Assembly: GCA_949825045.1 (NCBI GenBank)
Contig: OX463818.1
Span: 34,674,906 to 34,738,905 of the forward strand
From: Argyresthia goedartella
Taxonomy: Eukaryota; Arthropoda; Insecta; Lepidoptera; Argyresthiidae
DNA length: 64,000 nt
Direction: 5' to 3'
The position numbers and the translations under genes are program-made. Under the pieces are notes generated by a model, which saw nothing but the letters and a program-made list of their open reading frames with translations, was not told the origin of the DNA and did not search any database. How positions within the stretch are numbered: the first letter of the stretch is position 1; each line of letters begins with the position of its first letter. Below are positions 8,755-19,576 of the stretch, piece by piece.

Positions 8755-10191
8755 TCAGGTGAGTAGTAAATATCGGTTAGCTATAAGTGACATTATTCTT
8801 AGCAGAAGATCTTCGGTTTCACTGTATTTTAATTTTAGAAGGAACTTTCGTAACTTGATTTTTACTTCTTGGTAGCTTAGGGGGTAGATGTTAAGAATTT
8901 TATTCATTTTATTGTATAGACTAGGTGCTTGTATGTTGTACTGCCTTCCAGCAAATTCGGTTTGAAAGTTAGGAGTTATGCAAACGAATTCAGTTCTACG
9001 GCTGGATATTTTGGAGGGATTATAATTTAAATTTGTGTGGCGTCTTAGTGTTATTTGGTGTATGTATAATTGTCGGACTGTGAGGAGCTCACAGTACTTG
9101 TACAGGTCAGCACTAGGGAAGCTGTATGGCTTGAAAGTGGAAACCTTTAGCAGCGATCTTTGTGCTCGTTCCAGTTCGATCAAGTGTGTTTTACAGGCCC
9201 CACCCCATGCTGGAATACAGTACGTTAAAACGGATTGTGCAAGCGTATAGTAAACGGTCTTCAAAAGGTAGGGTGGTGCTAGATGTCTGAGTTTTTTGAA
9301 GATCCAGATTAGCTTTCTCAATCGACCTGCTAGCATTTTAATGTGGGGCTTCCAAGTCAGGTTATCGTCAATGATGACTCCAAGATATTTTATGGTGTTG
9401 CTTTTTGCCATGGCATGGCATTGGCAATTAATGTTACTGTAATCTTTGCAACTATGCACTTTGATCTCAAAGTCGGGGGGTGGTTGCCCTCTATTAATGA
9501 TAGAGAAGGTTAAATATTGTGACTTAGATATATTAAGAGTGAGGAGATTGTTTTTGAGCCAGGATGATATAATAGCAAGCCCCGTCTCTGCATGACTACG
9601 AGCTAGGTCCCACGAATCCCCATGAAAGACCAATGCTGTGTCATCTGCAAAAGTTACTATTTTACAGTTGTCTAGTTTATGTTGGCAAAGGCCATTAATG
9701 TAGATGAGAAATAGTGTGGGTCCCAGCACGCTACCCTGGGGAACTCCATATGCTATATCCATGTCACTGCTAATTAAATTATCGATTTTTATGCGTTGAA
9801 CTCGGTTTTGTAGATAGTTTTGAAAGATGGCAAGGGGAATACCCCTTATACCCATTTTCTCCATTTTGTTTATTAGAATGGGCACTGAAACCGTATCAAA
9901 AGCCTTGGCAAGGTCTAAAAATACTCCTATACACTTCTGTCTTTTATCTAGTCTTTGAACGATTTCTTCAGTTAGTGAGAGCACGGCATCTACAGTTGAC
10001 CTACCCCCTCTAAATCCAAATTGTGACCCTGATAGAAGCTTTTGCTCATGTAGAAATTTTTGGAGCCTACGATTAAGAAGCTTCTCTATTATTTTTGATA
10101 GAACGGGTAGGACCGAAATGGGCCTGTAGTTGCCAATTTTGCTTTTGTCTCCACTTTTAAATATTGGAAGTACCAGAGATCGTTTAAACAC
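8755..10191 (-). pseudogene. LINE-2 reverse transcriptase
   Basis: 478 open codons. RT landmarks in order: NYRPISVLPVLSKI (RT motif 1 region), a FGFRGGRST motif, FLDLAKAFDTV (first catalytic Asp), YGVPQGSVLGP and FADDTALVF (catalytic Asp pair), then LGVIIDDNLTWKPHI and a thumb domain ending at 8755. This is the non-LTR RT order of the Jockey/CR1 group, with no RNase H domain. Upstream the frame is broken by a one-base shift at about 10191-10193, so ORF2 is not continuous with the endonuclease. The palm residues themselves look intact. Confidence 0.75.
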
Positions 10192-10192
10192 G

Positions 10193-11685
10193 TCAGGGAA
10201 TATACCTGTTGTTTATCATATGTGTCAATGGTTTTACTATAAGACTCTTGGCTAGTTTAATCGTCCTTGCGGATATTTCGTCCCAACCTATAGCGCAGTC
10301 TAACTTTAGATTTAGTATTGTTGTTTCAACTTCGGATTCATCGGTATCCAGGAGTACAAAAGTGTTTAGATTTGTGTTACAATCAGAATTTGTTACTATT
10401 TTGTCTGTACCTTTGGGATTGTTTTTGATTTTCTCAGCTAGTTGTTTCCCTATGTTCACAAAGTAATTGTTAATAAATTCTAGTGACTGAGCAGTAGTTT
10501 GTTCAAGTTCCAATAGTTCCGGGTTACTCTTTTTGTTTTTATCCATATTGGCAATTTTTTTATTGTTTTCCAGGTTTTCTTGGTGCTATTTGAAGCTAAC
10601 TTTAGTTCTATGCGCTCATATGAGATTTTAATTTTTTTCAAAAGATAATTACAGAAATTTCTGTACCGGCGGTACGTGGTTGCTAGTATAAGATTATCTG
10701 GGGTTTTTCTTAATTTATGATGCATTTTATCCCTATTTCTTACACAACGCAGTAATCCAACAGTCATCCATGGCTTAATTGTTCTACATCTTTGTGTAAT
10801 AGTTTGTGTCTCAGTGTTTTCATATATAGTTTTTTGAAATTATGTCCACCATCATATTCGCAGCTTCATTGGGGTCAGTTATAGTTGTTATATCGCTTAG
10901 GTTTGAAATCGATAGTTGTTTTATTATATTTTCATAATTAACTTTTTTGGAGGTTCCGCTTATTAGATGTTTTGGTGTTTTAGTTTTAAGGTTAAGCACT
11001 ACTGTTGAATGATCCGTGACCAAGTTATCTAGAACCGTGACATAAGCGCAATTTTGTGTTTTCAATAAGAATATGTGATCCAAGCAATTATTTCCTCTTG
11101 TAGGTAAGCTATGAGCTGGTAATAAGCCATGTTCTGCGGTAAGATTTAGATAATTAGTACTTCTTGTGTCTGTGTTATTTGGTTTTATGTCTATATTCAT
11201 ATCGCCGATCATAATATAATATGTTTATAGGATTTTAGTGACTGTAGGCTTAAGTTTATGGAGTTGATGAAATTTTCTTTATTTTGTATAGATGGTGATC
11301 GATAAACTGCCAGAATTGCTGTTTGCTCTCCTATCCTTATAATTAAAGTAGTTATATCAGTCAATACCGGTTCTTCAATCGTATACTTAATGTTACTACC
11401 TGATGTACGCGACTATGCCATCGTTTTGGTTACGACATACTTGTGTGCAGTGTAGGTTATAGTTGGGTATTGTAGGGTATCAGCGTCGAGCCAGCATTCA
11501 GTCAATATCATAATGTCGCATTCAAAGTTCAGCTGTGTTAGGGTTGTGTCGAAGTTATTTATATTTCTGTTTATGCTTCTTATGTTTTGTGTTAACACAG
11601 TAAAGCTATTGTTGTCGTATGATAATAGTGATTTACAGTTTGCCGGGCTACACATAACAGACTCTGCTACCTTTATGGATTCCAA
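10193..11685 (-). pseudogene. LINE-2 endonuclease and RT linker, frameshifted
   Basis: Three or more shifted pieces of the N-terminal part of ORF2. 11413-11685 carries an APE-type endonuclease start (LTQNIRSINRN and ILTECWL motifs). 10820-11212 carries the endonuclease C-terminal part (GDMNIDI and DHSTVVLNL motifs). 10193-10767 carries the linker (YRRYRNFCNYLLKK; later the NNYFVNIGKQLA and GWDEIS motifs that precede the RT). The pieces are in different frames, so the endonuclease gene is dead. Confidence 0.7.
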
Positions 11686-11936
11686 CTCATCTAATATTTT
11701 TGACGAGTCAAGCTCTGTAAAGTATTTAAAACTTTATTGGGGTTTTTTATAACTCGCAATTTGGCATATCCATACGTTTTGAAAGTGTCCACAGTATAAT
11801 ATGTGTCAGTTAGGTGTTTAAGATACACACACCAAACATATTGCAGTTTAAAGTTACAGTATGGCTCAACACAAAAGACTATAAAAAAAGAAGAACAAAT
11901 TAAAACATGCAAATGATAATAGAAGCTAACATCTAG

Positions 11937-12656
11937 TCACTGTGTTTTCAGTAATTTTTGTAAACATTGCTCAGATTGTACAGGGATTGCTTTAGAGCCA
12001 TTGTCTTTCCGTATGAAGATCTTCCCATTAGTAACCCAGCAAAAAGTGTAGTTGTTAATCTTGATGAACTGGCGGGTTTGGTATAACAGCTTTCTTGCAT
12101 TGTTGGACAGATGTTCTGAGATGTAAACCGCTGAACATGGTCCTGGGAGACCAATGTGCACTGAGTTCAGTTTTTCGGCAGGTCTCTTATCTTTGTTAAA
12201 TTTGCGGACTGCATTCATTAGGTCAGTCTTGGTCTGTACTCTGGCAAATTCAGTAATGATCATTTTATTTGAATCTGGTTTACCTGGCAAGCGGTAGACG
12301 TCGCGTAGCTCCGGTAGTGCAATATCTATGCCAACAGTCTTTGTTATAGCTGTCACGATATTTGTGAGCTCCTCCACTGTCTCTTTATCTTTGCCTGGGA
12401 TATTCCTGATCTCTACTGTTGATGTACGGCTGCTTTGTTGTGAATCCAAGATTTGCGACTCTAGGACAGCCATATGTTGTCGGTCCTTTGTATTTTCTAG
12501 TTGAATATTGTTGATCTGATTTTTCATGTCTTCATGTGTAGCGTTCATATATTCAATAGCTTTTTCAATTTCTTTGTTTGATTTTTGAATCTCCATATTT
12601 TGTCGCTTCATTTGCTCCAGATCATTACTCAGTTTTGCGAGGAAGGCGTCGTTGTC
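11937..12656 (-). pseudogene. LINE-2 ORF1 protein, C-terminal part
   Basis: About 240 codons on the minus strand. A long coiled coil (LEQMKRQNMEIQKSNKE onward) is followed by an RNA-recognition-like domain (VEIRNIPGK ... VYRLPGK) and a C-terminal domain (YISEHLSNNARKLLYQTR) typical of ORF1 proteins of insect LINEs, which bind the element RNA. The frame is interrupted at 12656/12657 by the BEL-2 LTR; its N-terminal part resumes at 17837-18096. The apparent start inside the LTR (12704) is an artefact of the insertion. Confidence 0.7.
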
Positions 12657-13198
12657 TGTTCGATTCAAAATCGATATTCGATCGATGGTTTTCGGAACGG
12701 CCATTTTGAATTTGACGTTGCTGCCAACCTAGCAGTTTTTGACAACTGACAGACGAAAGCCCTCGCAATGTAACGCGTATTGATTAGGGCATTGAAATTA
12801 AATCGCAAGCCATCTGGAATGTATTCGGGTTCCCCTCAGGATTGTCTATATAGCTGAGTGTGCTGTGGTTCCCCGAACCAGATAAAGTTCGCATTTACGT
12901 GGCCGATTGGTTTTCCCACGTAACATAACCTGTGTTGGAACACTGTGCTCGTCGAAGCTGGCCTGCCAGCCATACCTGGTTGGCTGAAGAACCTGTCTAC
13001 CAAGAAGAGCCTAGGGTGCACCCGGGCCTTGCAGAGAGACAGGAGTTTGACGGGAACGAAGCACAGACCAGGTCAGATAGATTCATAATTAATAGCTCGG
13101 TGAATCGCCGACGTTCACACTTCTTGGCATCTGATCGCTACGCTACCTCGTAGCTGATGGGCCCCTGCGAGGTCATTAGGTGCCGAGAGGCCTGAACA
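12657..13198 (+). repeat. BEL-2 5' LTR
   Basis: Starts TGTTCGA and ends CTGAACA, so the tips are short inverted repeats. An ATCGATATTCGATCGAT palindromic stretch lies at the left end. Differs from the right LTR at about 12833, 12861, 12967 and 13169. Confidence 0.85.
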
Positions 13199-13200
13199 TT

Positions 13201-13220
13201 TTGGTAGCAAGAGCGTGGTT
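13201..13220 (+). other. BEL-2 primer-binding region
   Basis: Just after the LTR the sequence reads TGGTAGCAAGAGCGTGG. It resembles the complement of an initiator tRNA-Met 3' end but with one extra base and some mismatches, so the primer identity is uncertain. Confidence 0.4.
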
Positions 13221-13814
13221 TCCTGAGATTTGCAGCCGTCAAGGGCTCCAGGAACCCACGATTTGGGACTATCAATCTGTAGGTATAGGCGGTTATTAGC
13301 TAACTTGGTGTTGTTCCTGTATCCACATAGATTGGTAGTATTGTAAGCTATAAGTCTATTGCTGGTAGTAGACAGACAGATATAACAGTTTTCCCTAAAT
13401 GACCAGTTGTACTGAGATGTGACTCAGAATAGTAGGTACTCAACCTAGGTACATTGTAGGTGAATTGAAATTTGCATTGAAGTACCAGTTAGTCAATCTA
13501 TTAGTGGTCTAGTAATGCTAATGAATGTTTGGTTAACATAGGTAGTTACATCTATTGATAGCAGGCTATTACATTGTTTTCAGTTTATAGCAATTTATAA
13601 CTTGAACTAATATTGACTATCTGTGTGTGTTATAATGATAAAGGGAAACTAAATTGTATTTACAGAATTTATATAGATATAAAACTCGGTTCCTATTGTT
13701 TAAGGAAAACAGCATTGTTTAAGTTGTGGTTTAGGGTTCCCTCGTTTGGGTTATAGACTGGAGGGTCCAATAAAATTGAGTTACTGCAAATTGTGAGTAA
13801 GTATCGTTCCGATC

Positions 13815-15638
13815 ATGTCGTTATCTGAAATCCAGAAGGGTGTTTCTAAGGAACTCAGATGGTTTTCCTCCGCACACGGTCTGATAGACCGTTTAGATAG
13901 GCATGATGTGGTATTGGAGCGGTCTATGGACGTTAAGGAACGTTACAACAGGGTGCTCGAATTGTCCGCGCAGGCGGAATCAGTTGATGGTTGCGCACCT
14001 GACAGGCTGTCACGGTTGCTAGGGGATGTCGACCAATGTATGGAGATGGCAGCTGCTATCACGCAGAAGGCTGCGGACATACGTAGACAGCGCGAGTCCA
14101 GCCATGGTGGTGACATTGAAGCACCTCTGCCGCTTCAGGGTTCAGGGTCCAGGTTACCGGCCATAACTATGCCTACTTTTGACGTAGTGTCCGGTGAATG
14201 GATGAGCTTCATCAATCTGTTCGACAGTTTGGTGCACATGCGATCGGACATTACCAAGTCTGTCAAGATGGCTCAGCTGGTGGCAGCATTGAGGGGTGAG
14301 CCTAGGGAGCTGGTCGCTCATTTGACAGTTACGGAGGGTAACTATGAAACGGCCAGACAATTGTTGGTCAGACGTTACCATAACAAACGGAGGTTGGCCG
14401 ATGCCCAACTGAACCGTTTGTTTAGTATCCCGGTTGTGAACAAGGTCGGGGCCATACAGACGGAGGTTTTGAACCCATTGTTGTCCGTCACCAAGGCTCT
14501 AGAGAATCTTGGACTTCCGGTTGGTGAATGGTCGTACCTACTGCTGTACATTGTACTTTCCCGCCTACCCGCTGACGTGCAGACTCGTTTCGAACAGTCT
14601 CACGGGAGGTCGGCCGAGGACCTGCCCGCCTTCTCCGACTTGGTCGGATTCTTGGAAGAGGAGGCTCGACGGGCAGAGAATTTGGGGTTGACGGTCACCC
14701 ATCCTTCGGAGCCACAGAGAGCTGCCGGGAGCGCTGTGAGTAGGGGCCCTCCGACAAGGAAGGACCGCACCAACCGGCAGTCGTATGGGACTGTGAGTGC
14801 ATTGACCCCACATAGTGAGACCTGCCCATGTTGTAGGCAGATTGGCCATGCTGTGGCCAATTGCAATAAGTTCGGGGAACTTAGGGTTGAGGGACGGCGC
14901 CGGATGGTCAAGCAGCGGAGCTGGTGTTTCCTGTGCCTCGGGCCACACATGGCTAGGGACTGCACGCGCACAAAAATGTGCGGATATTGTGGTGGGGCCC
15001 ACAACAATCTGTTGTGCATGAACCGGTCCGGCCAACAGCCTCCACAGGGCCGTATCCAGGGTGACACGGCATGGGGCCCTGAGAATTCGTTTGCGACTCG
15101 GAGCGCAACTCAGGGGCCAATGTCCCCACGTGCACAGGGCGGTACTAGGGTGCAGGGCCGCACTCAGGGTCATCACATGGGGGGCCCTGAGTTTTCGGTT
15201 GCGACTCAGCATCCGACTCAGCGGGCAATGGGGCCACAAGCACGCAGCCACCCAGGGGTGCAGGGCCGCACTCAGGGTCATCACATGGGGGGCCCTGAGC
15301 TTTCGGTTGCGACTCAGCATCCGACTCAGCGGGACATTGGGTATGTTGAGCAGGCCGTAACGGGCGGGTGGCATGGGACACCTTCGAGCTATGCGGATGC
15401 GGTTCGGACGCCGCCTCAGTTGTCGCCCCGCTCGTCGCCTCGTCCTCGTCGGTCGCATGTGATGTCCCCCCCGCTCATGGAGCGGCCACGGTTGAATTCA
15501 CGCCCACCCCCCTTCGGGGGGCGTCGTAGGGTGGCAATGGAACCGGCGCGTGGGCCATTTGTACAATGGGACCCTCTAGCGTATAGCTGCCTACCTGATC
15601 GGTTACAGGCACAGTGGGGCCCCGGGGGCCCTCGCTAG
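13815..15638 (+). CDS. BEL-2 gag polyprotein (607 aa)
   Basis: Intact BEL/Pao gag. Residues 1-100 are helical and charged. The region from about 115 to 290 matches the DUF1759-type gag of BEL elements (IT(M)PTFDVVSGEWMSFI motif, LVRRYHNKRRL motif). Three zinc knuckles follow: C337/C340/H345/C350, C371/C374/H378/C383 and C389/C392/H396/C401. The tail (from about 410) contains a Gly/Gln-rich segment duplicated with a period of about 108 bp (15150-15350), then a Pro/Arg-rich end. This protein should form particles and package RNA. The start is the first Met of the open frame, about 600 bp after the LTR, as usual for BEL leaders. Confidence 0.8.
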   Translation: MSLSEIQKGVSKELRWFSSAHGLIDRLDRHDVVLERSMDVKERYNRVLELSAQAESVDGCAPDRLSRLLGDVDQCMEMAAAITQKAADIRRQRESSHGGDIEAPLPLQGSGSRLPAITMPTFDVVSGEWMSFINLFDSLVHMRSDITKSVKMAQLVAALRGEPRELVAHLTVTEGNYETARQLLVRRYHNKRRLADAQLNRLFSIPVVNKVGAIQTEVLNPLLSVTKALENLGLPVGEWSYLLLYIVLSRLPADVQTRFEQSHGRSAEDLPAFSDLVGFLEEEARRAENLGLTVTHPSEPQRAAGSAVSRGPPTRKDRTNRQSYGTVSALTPHSETCPCCRQIGHAVANCNKFGELRVEGRRRMVKQRSWCFLCLGPHMARDCTRTKMCGYCGGAHNNLLCMNRSGQQPPQGRIQGDTAWGPENSFATRSATQGPMSPRAQGGTRVQGRTQGHHMGGPEFSVATQHPTQRAMGPQARSHPGVQGRTQGHHMGGPELSVATQHPTQRDIGYVEQAVTGGWHGTPSSYADAVRTPPQLSPRSSPRPRRSHVMSPPLMERPRLNSRPPPFGGRRRVAMEPARGPFVQWDPLAYSCLPDRLQAQWGPGGPR

Positions 15639-15680
15639 GAATTTGCGGCCCAACAATTTGTTGCCCCCCAACCGGAGACG

Positions 15681-16727
15681 GTGGTGTTACCGATCGCCTC
15701 TGTGCTTGTTTGGGATTTGGCGGGCAACCCAACATACGTTCGCGCCCTATTAGATTCTGGAGTTCAGGGCTGCATTGTATCGAATGATTTAGCAAAATGG
15801 TTGGGCCTCAATATAAATAATGTATCGCTGCCGAGGAAATTGGTCCCTGCTGGGGATTACAGGGCAACCCTTCACGGGTTTTGTGATGCCTCTGAACGAG
15901 GGTTTGCGGCAGCGGTTTATTTGCGAACCGTCACCTCCACCGGGGAGGTTGAAGTGCGTTTGGTTTTGGCAAAAAGCAAGGTAGCGCCTATTCGGACAAG
16001 GATGACGATTCCAAAACTGGAACTGTCCGGGGCTGCTCTTTTGACCAAACTTTTGAATCACACTCTAACAGTGTTGCGTGGGTCAGTGGTTTTGGAGGAT
16101 ACGGTGTACGCGTGGACGGACAGCCAGATTGTTTTGTGCTGGCTGAAGGCTTCGGTCCATAACTTAGAGGTTTTTGTTGCGAACCGTGTCTCCCAGATTG
16201 TGTCGTCTGAGGTCCCACTGACCTGGAGACATGTACCAGGAGAATTGAACCCGTCTGATTGTGCATCCAGGGGATGTCGGGCTCCTGAACTCGTTAGACA
16301 CCATTTGTGGTGGGGACCACCCTGGCTTGCCAGGAGAGAATCGGACTGGCCCCACAGCCATGTAGTAGTATCTTCGGATCATGGCCCCAGAGCGGCCGTG
16401 CATGTTACCCAGAAGGCTGAGGACCCTGACGCCGGGTTTCTGCTGGACCGGTATAGCTCATGTGTGTTTGTTTGTTTATCCACCAAGGCGGTACATCTCG
16501 AGCTCGTTGCTGATCTCTCGACAGAGGCTTTCATTGCTTGTTTGGATAGGTTTGTTTCTCGAAGGGGACTTCCAATTTTGATCCGCTCTGATAACGGCAC
16601 TAACTACGTCGGTGCGGAACGATACTTACGAGAGATAGACAATTTTTTGAATGTAAATAATTTTTTGAATGTAAATACAGTGGACCTTCAGCCCACCGAG
16701 TTGCCCCCACTGGGGTGGGATTTTTGA
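15681..16727 (+). pseudogene. BEL-2 pol remnant: protease fragment joined to RNase H and integrase fragment
   Basis: 348 open codons. The first 55 residues are the aspartic protease core (RALLDSG motif, flap-side SNDLAKWLGL). At about residue 60 the sequence jumps to RNase H (LHGFCDASERGFAAAVY; then PKLELSGAALL; WTDSQIVLCWLKA; HVPGELNPSDCASRG). About residue 250 it jumps again into the middle of the integrase core (VFVCLSTKAVHLELV; IRSDNGTNYVGA), so RT and the integrase zinc site and first catalytic Asp are missing. The frame stays open across both deletions. A near-duplicate of the NNFLNVN segment lies just before the stop. Confidence 0.75.
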
Positions 16728-16755
16728 GGCCGTAGTTAAGTCAGCTAAGACGCAC

Positions 16756-17262
16756 TTGGGGCGTATAGTAGGTCAGACCGCGCTGACTTTTGAGGAGCTC
16801 GCGACATTGTTTTGTAAGATCGAGGCCGTTCTCAATTCGCGACCGTTGTGTCCGCTCAGCTCGGATCCAAATGACCTGGAGGCTCTGACCCCAGGCCATT
16901 TCTTGATAGGACAGCCACTTAACGCGTTGCCCGAGCACCCCTTCGAGGGAGTGAAATTGTATCGGTTGTCAAGGTATCAGATGTTGCAGCAGTTTACTCA
17001 GAATTTCTGGAAGCGTTGGTCGCTCGAGTATCTGCATATCTTACAACAGCGCCTTAAGTGGACTGACAAAACCAGCCCCCCTAGTGTTGGTGACCTCGTT
17101 CTGGTTAAGGATGCTAACCTACCGCCACTACGTTGGCGCAGGGGGCGCATTGTTAACTTGTTCCCTGGCAAGGACGGGACCCCCCGGTCTGCGGAGGTTC
17201 TAGTAGGAGGCTCGGTTCTAAAACGAGCGGTAGCAACGTTGTCTCGGCTGCCCGTAGATTAG
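16756..17262 (+). pseudogene. BEL-2 integrase C-terminal part and DUF5641-like domain
   Basis: 168 open codons continuing the integrase after a frame break at about 16727-16756: LTFEELATLFCKIEAVLNSRP is the conserved end of the BEL integrase core. The C-terminal region has NFWKRWSLEYLHILQQR, GDLVLVKDANLPPLRW and the terminal LKRAVATLSRLP pattern, known as DUF5641 in BEL/Pao elements. It ends just before the right LTR. The catalytic Glu region upstream is lost or out of frame. Confidence 0.7.
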
Positions 17263-17294
17263 GGGACAGGTGGGTGCCTGTCCGGGCGGGTGAT

Positions 17295-17836
17295 TGTTCG
17301 ATTCAAAATCGATATTCGATCGATGGTTTTCGGAACGGCCATTTTGAATTTGACGTTGCTGCCAACCTAGCAGTTTTTGACAACTGACAGACGAAAGCCC
17401 TCGCAATGTAACGCGTATTGATTAGGGCATTGAAATTAAATCGCAAGCCATCTGGAATGTATTCGGGTTTCCCTCAGGATTGTCTATATAGCTGAGTGTG
17501 TTGTGGTTCCCCGAACCAGATAAAGTTCGCATTTACGTGGCCGATTGGTTTTCCCACGTAACATAACCTGTGTTGGAACACTGTGCTCGTCGAAGCTGGC
17601 CTGTCAGCCATACCTGGTTGGCTGAAGAACCTGTCTACCAAGAAGAGCCTAGGGTGCACCCGGGCCTTGCAGAGAGACAGGAGTTTGACGGGAACGAAGC
17701 ACAGACCAGGTCAGATAGATTCATAATTAATAGCTCGGTGAATCGCCGACGTTCACACTTCTTGGCATCTGATCGCTACGCTACCTCGTAGCTGATGGGC
17801 CCCTGCAAGGTCATTAGGTGCCGAGAGGCCTGAACA
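17295..17836 (+). repeat. BEL-2 3' LTR
   Basis: 542 bp, nearly identical to 12657-13198, with four transitions. Followed by TTGTC, the duplicated target. Confidence 0.85.
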
Positions 17837-18096
17837 TTGTCAGTTTTCCATACAGCTAGCATACTCTTTATTTCCTCTTTCAACTCTTTCAACTCTGCAA
17901 GCTCATTTCTATGGCCCTCTTCGACGCGATATATTTTATTCTTTTGGCGAACGCTAACGTAGGAATGTGCGGCTAGATCAGAGTTATGGTCTGCTTCGGC
18001 ATGAATGTTGGGATCAGATTGCCGATGCGCCGGGTTTGAGTCAACGTTCTCCGGTTTTGCGGACGGTGGAGATCGGAGAGCATTAAAGTTTGACAT
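17837..18096 (-). pseudogene. LINE-2 ORF1, N-terminal part
   Basis: About 86 codons from Met at 18096, with a charged coiled-coil run (RNELAELKELKEEIKSML). The reading frame continues exactly, after one copy of TTGTC is removed, into the ORF1 sequence at 12656 and below. The two pieces together therefore form one ORF1 of roughly 325 residues split by BEL-2. I infer this from the frame continuity and the target duplication. Confidence 0.7.
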
Positions 18097-18344
18097 CGTA
18101 ATTGTGTTGAGCGAGAGTAATTACGATAAATATTATATTCTATGGTAGTTGACAAGGAGTAACGTATGAAGCTGATTCACCTTATACGAGTTGCGTAGCA
18201 CGGGAATAGTATAGGTGTCGTAACGCATCAATTTGCTGTGGCGCGTAACGCAGGCGCTGGTCGTAGCGGTTCGAGTTGTCGTAGCACGCGATGACGTCAG
18301 TCTCAGCCAAACCCGTAGTCTTGTTTCGTACTTGTCGCTAAACT

Positions 18345-18410
18345 CCGCGGTGACTGAGCGGTGGCAGGCTCGCCCCTTACGTCGAGAACTCAGGTTCAAA
18401 TCCAATCTGG
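18345..18410 (+). repeat. tRNA-like promoter boxes (possible SINE)
   Basis: TGACTGAGCGGTGG (18351-18364) resembles a pol III A box, and GGTTCAAATCC (18393-18403) is a good B box about 30 bp downstream. The strand is opposite to LINE-2, so this may be a SINE lying in the LINE 5' leader. It does not fold as a complete tRNA. Confidence 0.35.
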
Positions 18411-18644
18411 TGATGAGTCCGGTACACTTCACAGTTGATTTTTCTGGTTGTCTTGTCAAAAATATAGCTATTTCACTCTAGACCCGCCCAGAGGGAGGAT
18501 ACTTTACGTAAAGGCGCCTCTTGCGGGACAAGAAAATTAAGTAAACTAAAATGACCAATCACGAATTAACTTAAGTTAAATTTAGAACGGCAACTAATGC
18601 AGCCAGATACACGTCCGACTCTAACGAGCGCGCGCGGTGCTTCA

Positions 18645-18790
18645 TGAGAGAGCTTATGATATGTTTGTAGATAAACTAGTATATAGTCTATGTAACTGTA
18701 CTTAATTAGACTCGCCTTCGGCTCGTTTCATAAACCCACTCTCGAGTTTTAATGCCCTCCATTATGCAGCAGTCACATAAACTACTATTA
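18645..18790 (+). mobile_element. MITE-A right tip followed by MITE-B copy
   Basis: agcttatgatatgtttgtag (from about 18651) is the right tip of the MITE-A copy started at 2289. It is followed by a family B segment (tatgtaactgta ... cgccttcggctcgtttcata ... cagtcacataaactacta) also found next to MITE-A at 53918-53980, 54243-54372 and 62309-62352. Confidence 0.6.
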
Positions 18791-18944
18791 AGTGGTGTGG
18801 AGCTTAATATAAGAGGCAACATACGACGTTCCACGTCTCCATTACCCTTGTTCCCTGAAACGTAGTACTTGATGGTGGTATGGGTGTTTTGACCGTTTCG
18901 GTCTTTTAGCCTCAGACCAATAGTTTCATCATCTTCATCATCTT

Positions 18945-19060
18945 GTACAAAGACGACATTCATATCCCGAGTGGGGAGAAAGAACAAGGGCTTGAACTTG
19001 AAGCCGGCTTTTTTAATTTATCTACACAAGTATCATAAACCCTCTTTACTGCGTAAAAAA
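18945..19060 (+). repeat. Fragments of a 'gaagtcggttttttt' MITE and of MITE-A
   Basis: 18945-19015 matches the right end of the MITE at 29285-29621. 19017-19055 matches the MITE-A tip (ctacacaagtatcataaaccc). Confidence 0.5.
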
Positions 19061-19064
19061 TGGT

Positions 19065-19330
19065 ACGATCTTTCCTACCGCATGACATACACTACTAATT
19101 GTATGGAAATGCACGATGTCTAGTGGGTTCTGTAAAATGAAATGGCAAATTGTTATAATTAATAATGTCAGTTAAATTTCTTGCAATAATGACACTTTTA
19201 AGTATATTGATATTTAAGTCACCAGATAGTACAATCTTCCTGTTTTTATATTTATGTTGTTAAGTGTATAACAGTAACTCTAGGTGGTTCATAAATAGTT
19301 CAACTTCTGTTGTTCTTTGAATTATGATGT
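19065..19330 (-). pseudogene. LINE endonuclease fragment
   Basis: On the minus strand this encodes a degenerate piece of an APE-type endonuclease. The key motif is KIVLSGDLNINIL, the GDxN box of LINE endonucleases, preceded by a helical MNHLELLLY stretch and followed by a PTRHRA segment. In-frame stops are present. It is probably part of a CR1-type copy distinct from LINE-1 and ends close to the (AAT)n run. Confidence 0.5.
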
Positions 19331-19334
19331 TATA

Positions 19335-19364
<30 letters not shown>
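19335..19364 (+). repeat. (AAT)n microsatellite
   Basis: About ten ATA/AAT units, probably a LINE tail. Confidence 0.8.
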
Positions 19365-19365
<1 letters not shown>

Positions 19366-19576
19366 TTTTTTTTATTCCAGAAATACAGAGCATTTCCATA
19401 TAAAAGTATATAACATTAAAAACTAGGGCAAACACATAACATAAACATTTTAAAGAGAAGTATATAAAATAATAATAATTTAGGGAACTAGGTTCGGTGC
19501 AAACAGACAGTAAATCTAATACTATTAATCCGTCTTTAAATTTGAATATTTCAAGTAGGTAAGTTAAAGTTAATGA

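Larger units (their letters stand above)
12657..17836 (+). mobile_element. BEL-2: BEL/Pao element lacking RT and most of integrase
   Basis: Two 542-bp LTRs (12657-13198 and 17295-17836) flanked by a perfect 5-bp duplication TTGTC (12652-12656, 17837-17841), inserted in LINE-2 ORF1. The LTRs differ at four positions that I can see, all transitions. Inside are an intact gag ORF, a protease fragment joined directly to RNase H, a broken integrase and the C-terminal DUF5641-like region. The RT is deleted. A short LTR age with missing pol implies mobilisation in trans. Confidence 0.85.
2603..18644 (-). mobile_element. LINE-2: long non-LTR retrotransposon, interrupted by gypsy and BEL-2
   Basis: A near full-length minus-strand LINE with ORF1 (18096 downwards), endonuclease and RT (11685-8755) and a 3' UTR that continues across the gypsy insertion to the tail at 2603-2675. 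Its 5' border near 18644 is inferred because the MITE-A copy broken at 2602 resumes there, with AGAG shared by both sides. Two LTR elements sit inside it: gypsy in the 3' UTR with duplicated ATAC, and BEL-2 in ORF1 with duplicated TTGTC. The 5' leader contains a gctacgacc motif also seen in the leader of LINE-1 near 24400. Several frameshifts break ORF2, so it is not active. Confidence 0.7.

Noticed and set aside
12836..13153. Small frames duplicated in the two BEL-2 LTRs
   Set aside because: They occur identically in both LTRs on both strands and have no known counterpart; by-products of LTR sequence.
14565..15458. 297-codon minus-strand frame antisense to BEL-2 gag
   Set aside because: It mirrors the strongly biased codons of the gag gene and shows no protein-like motifs.
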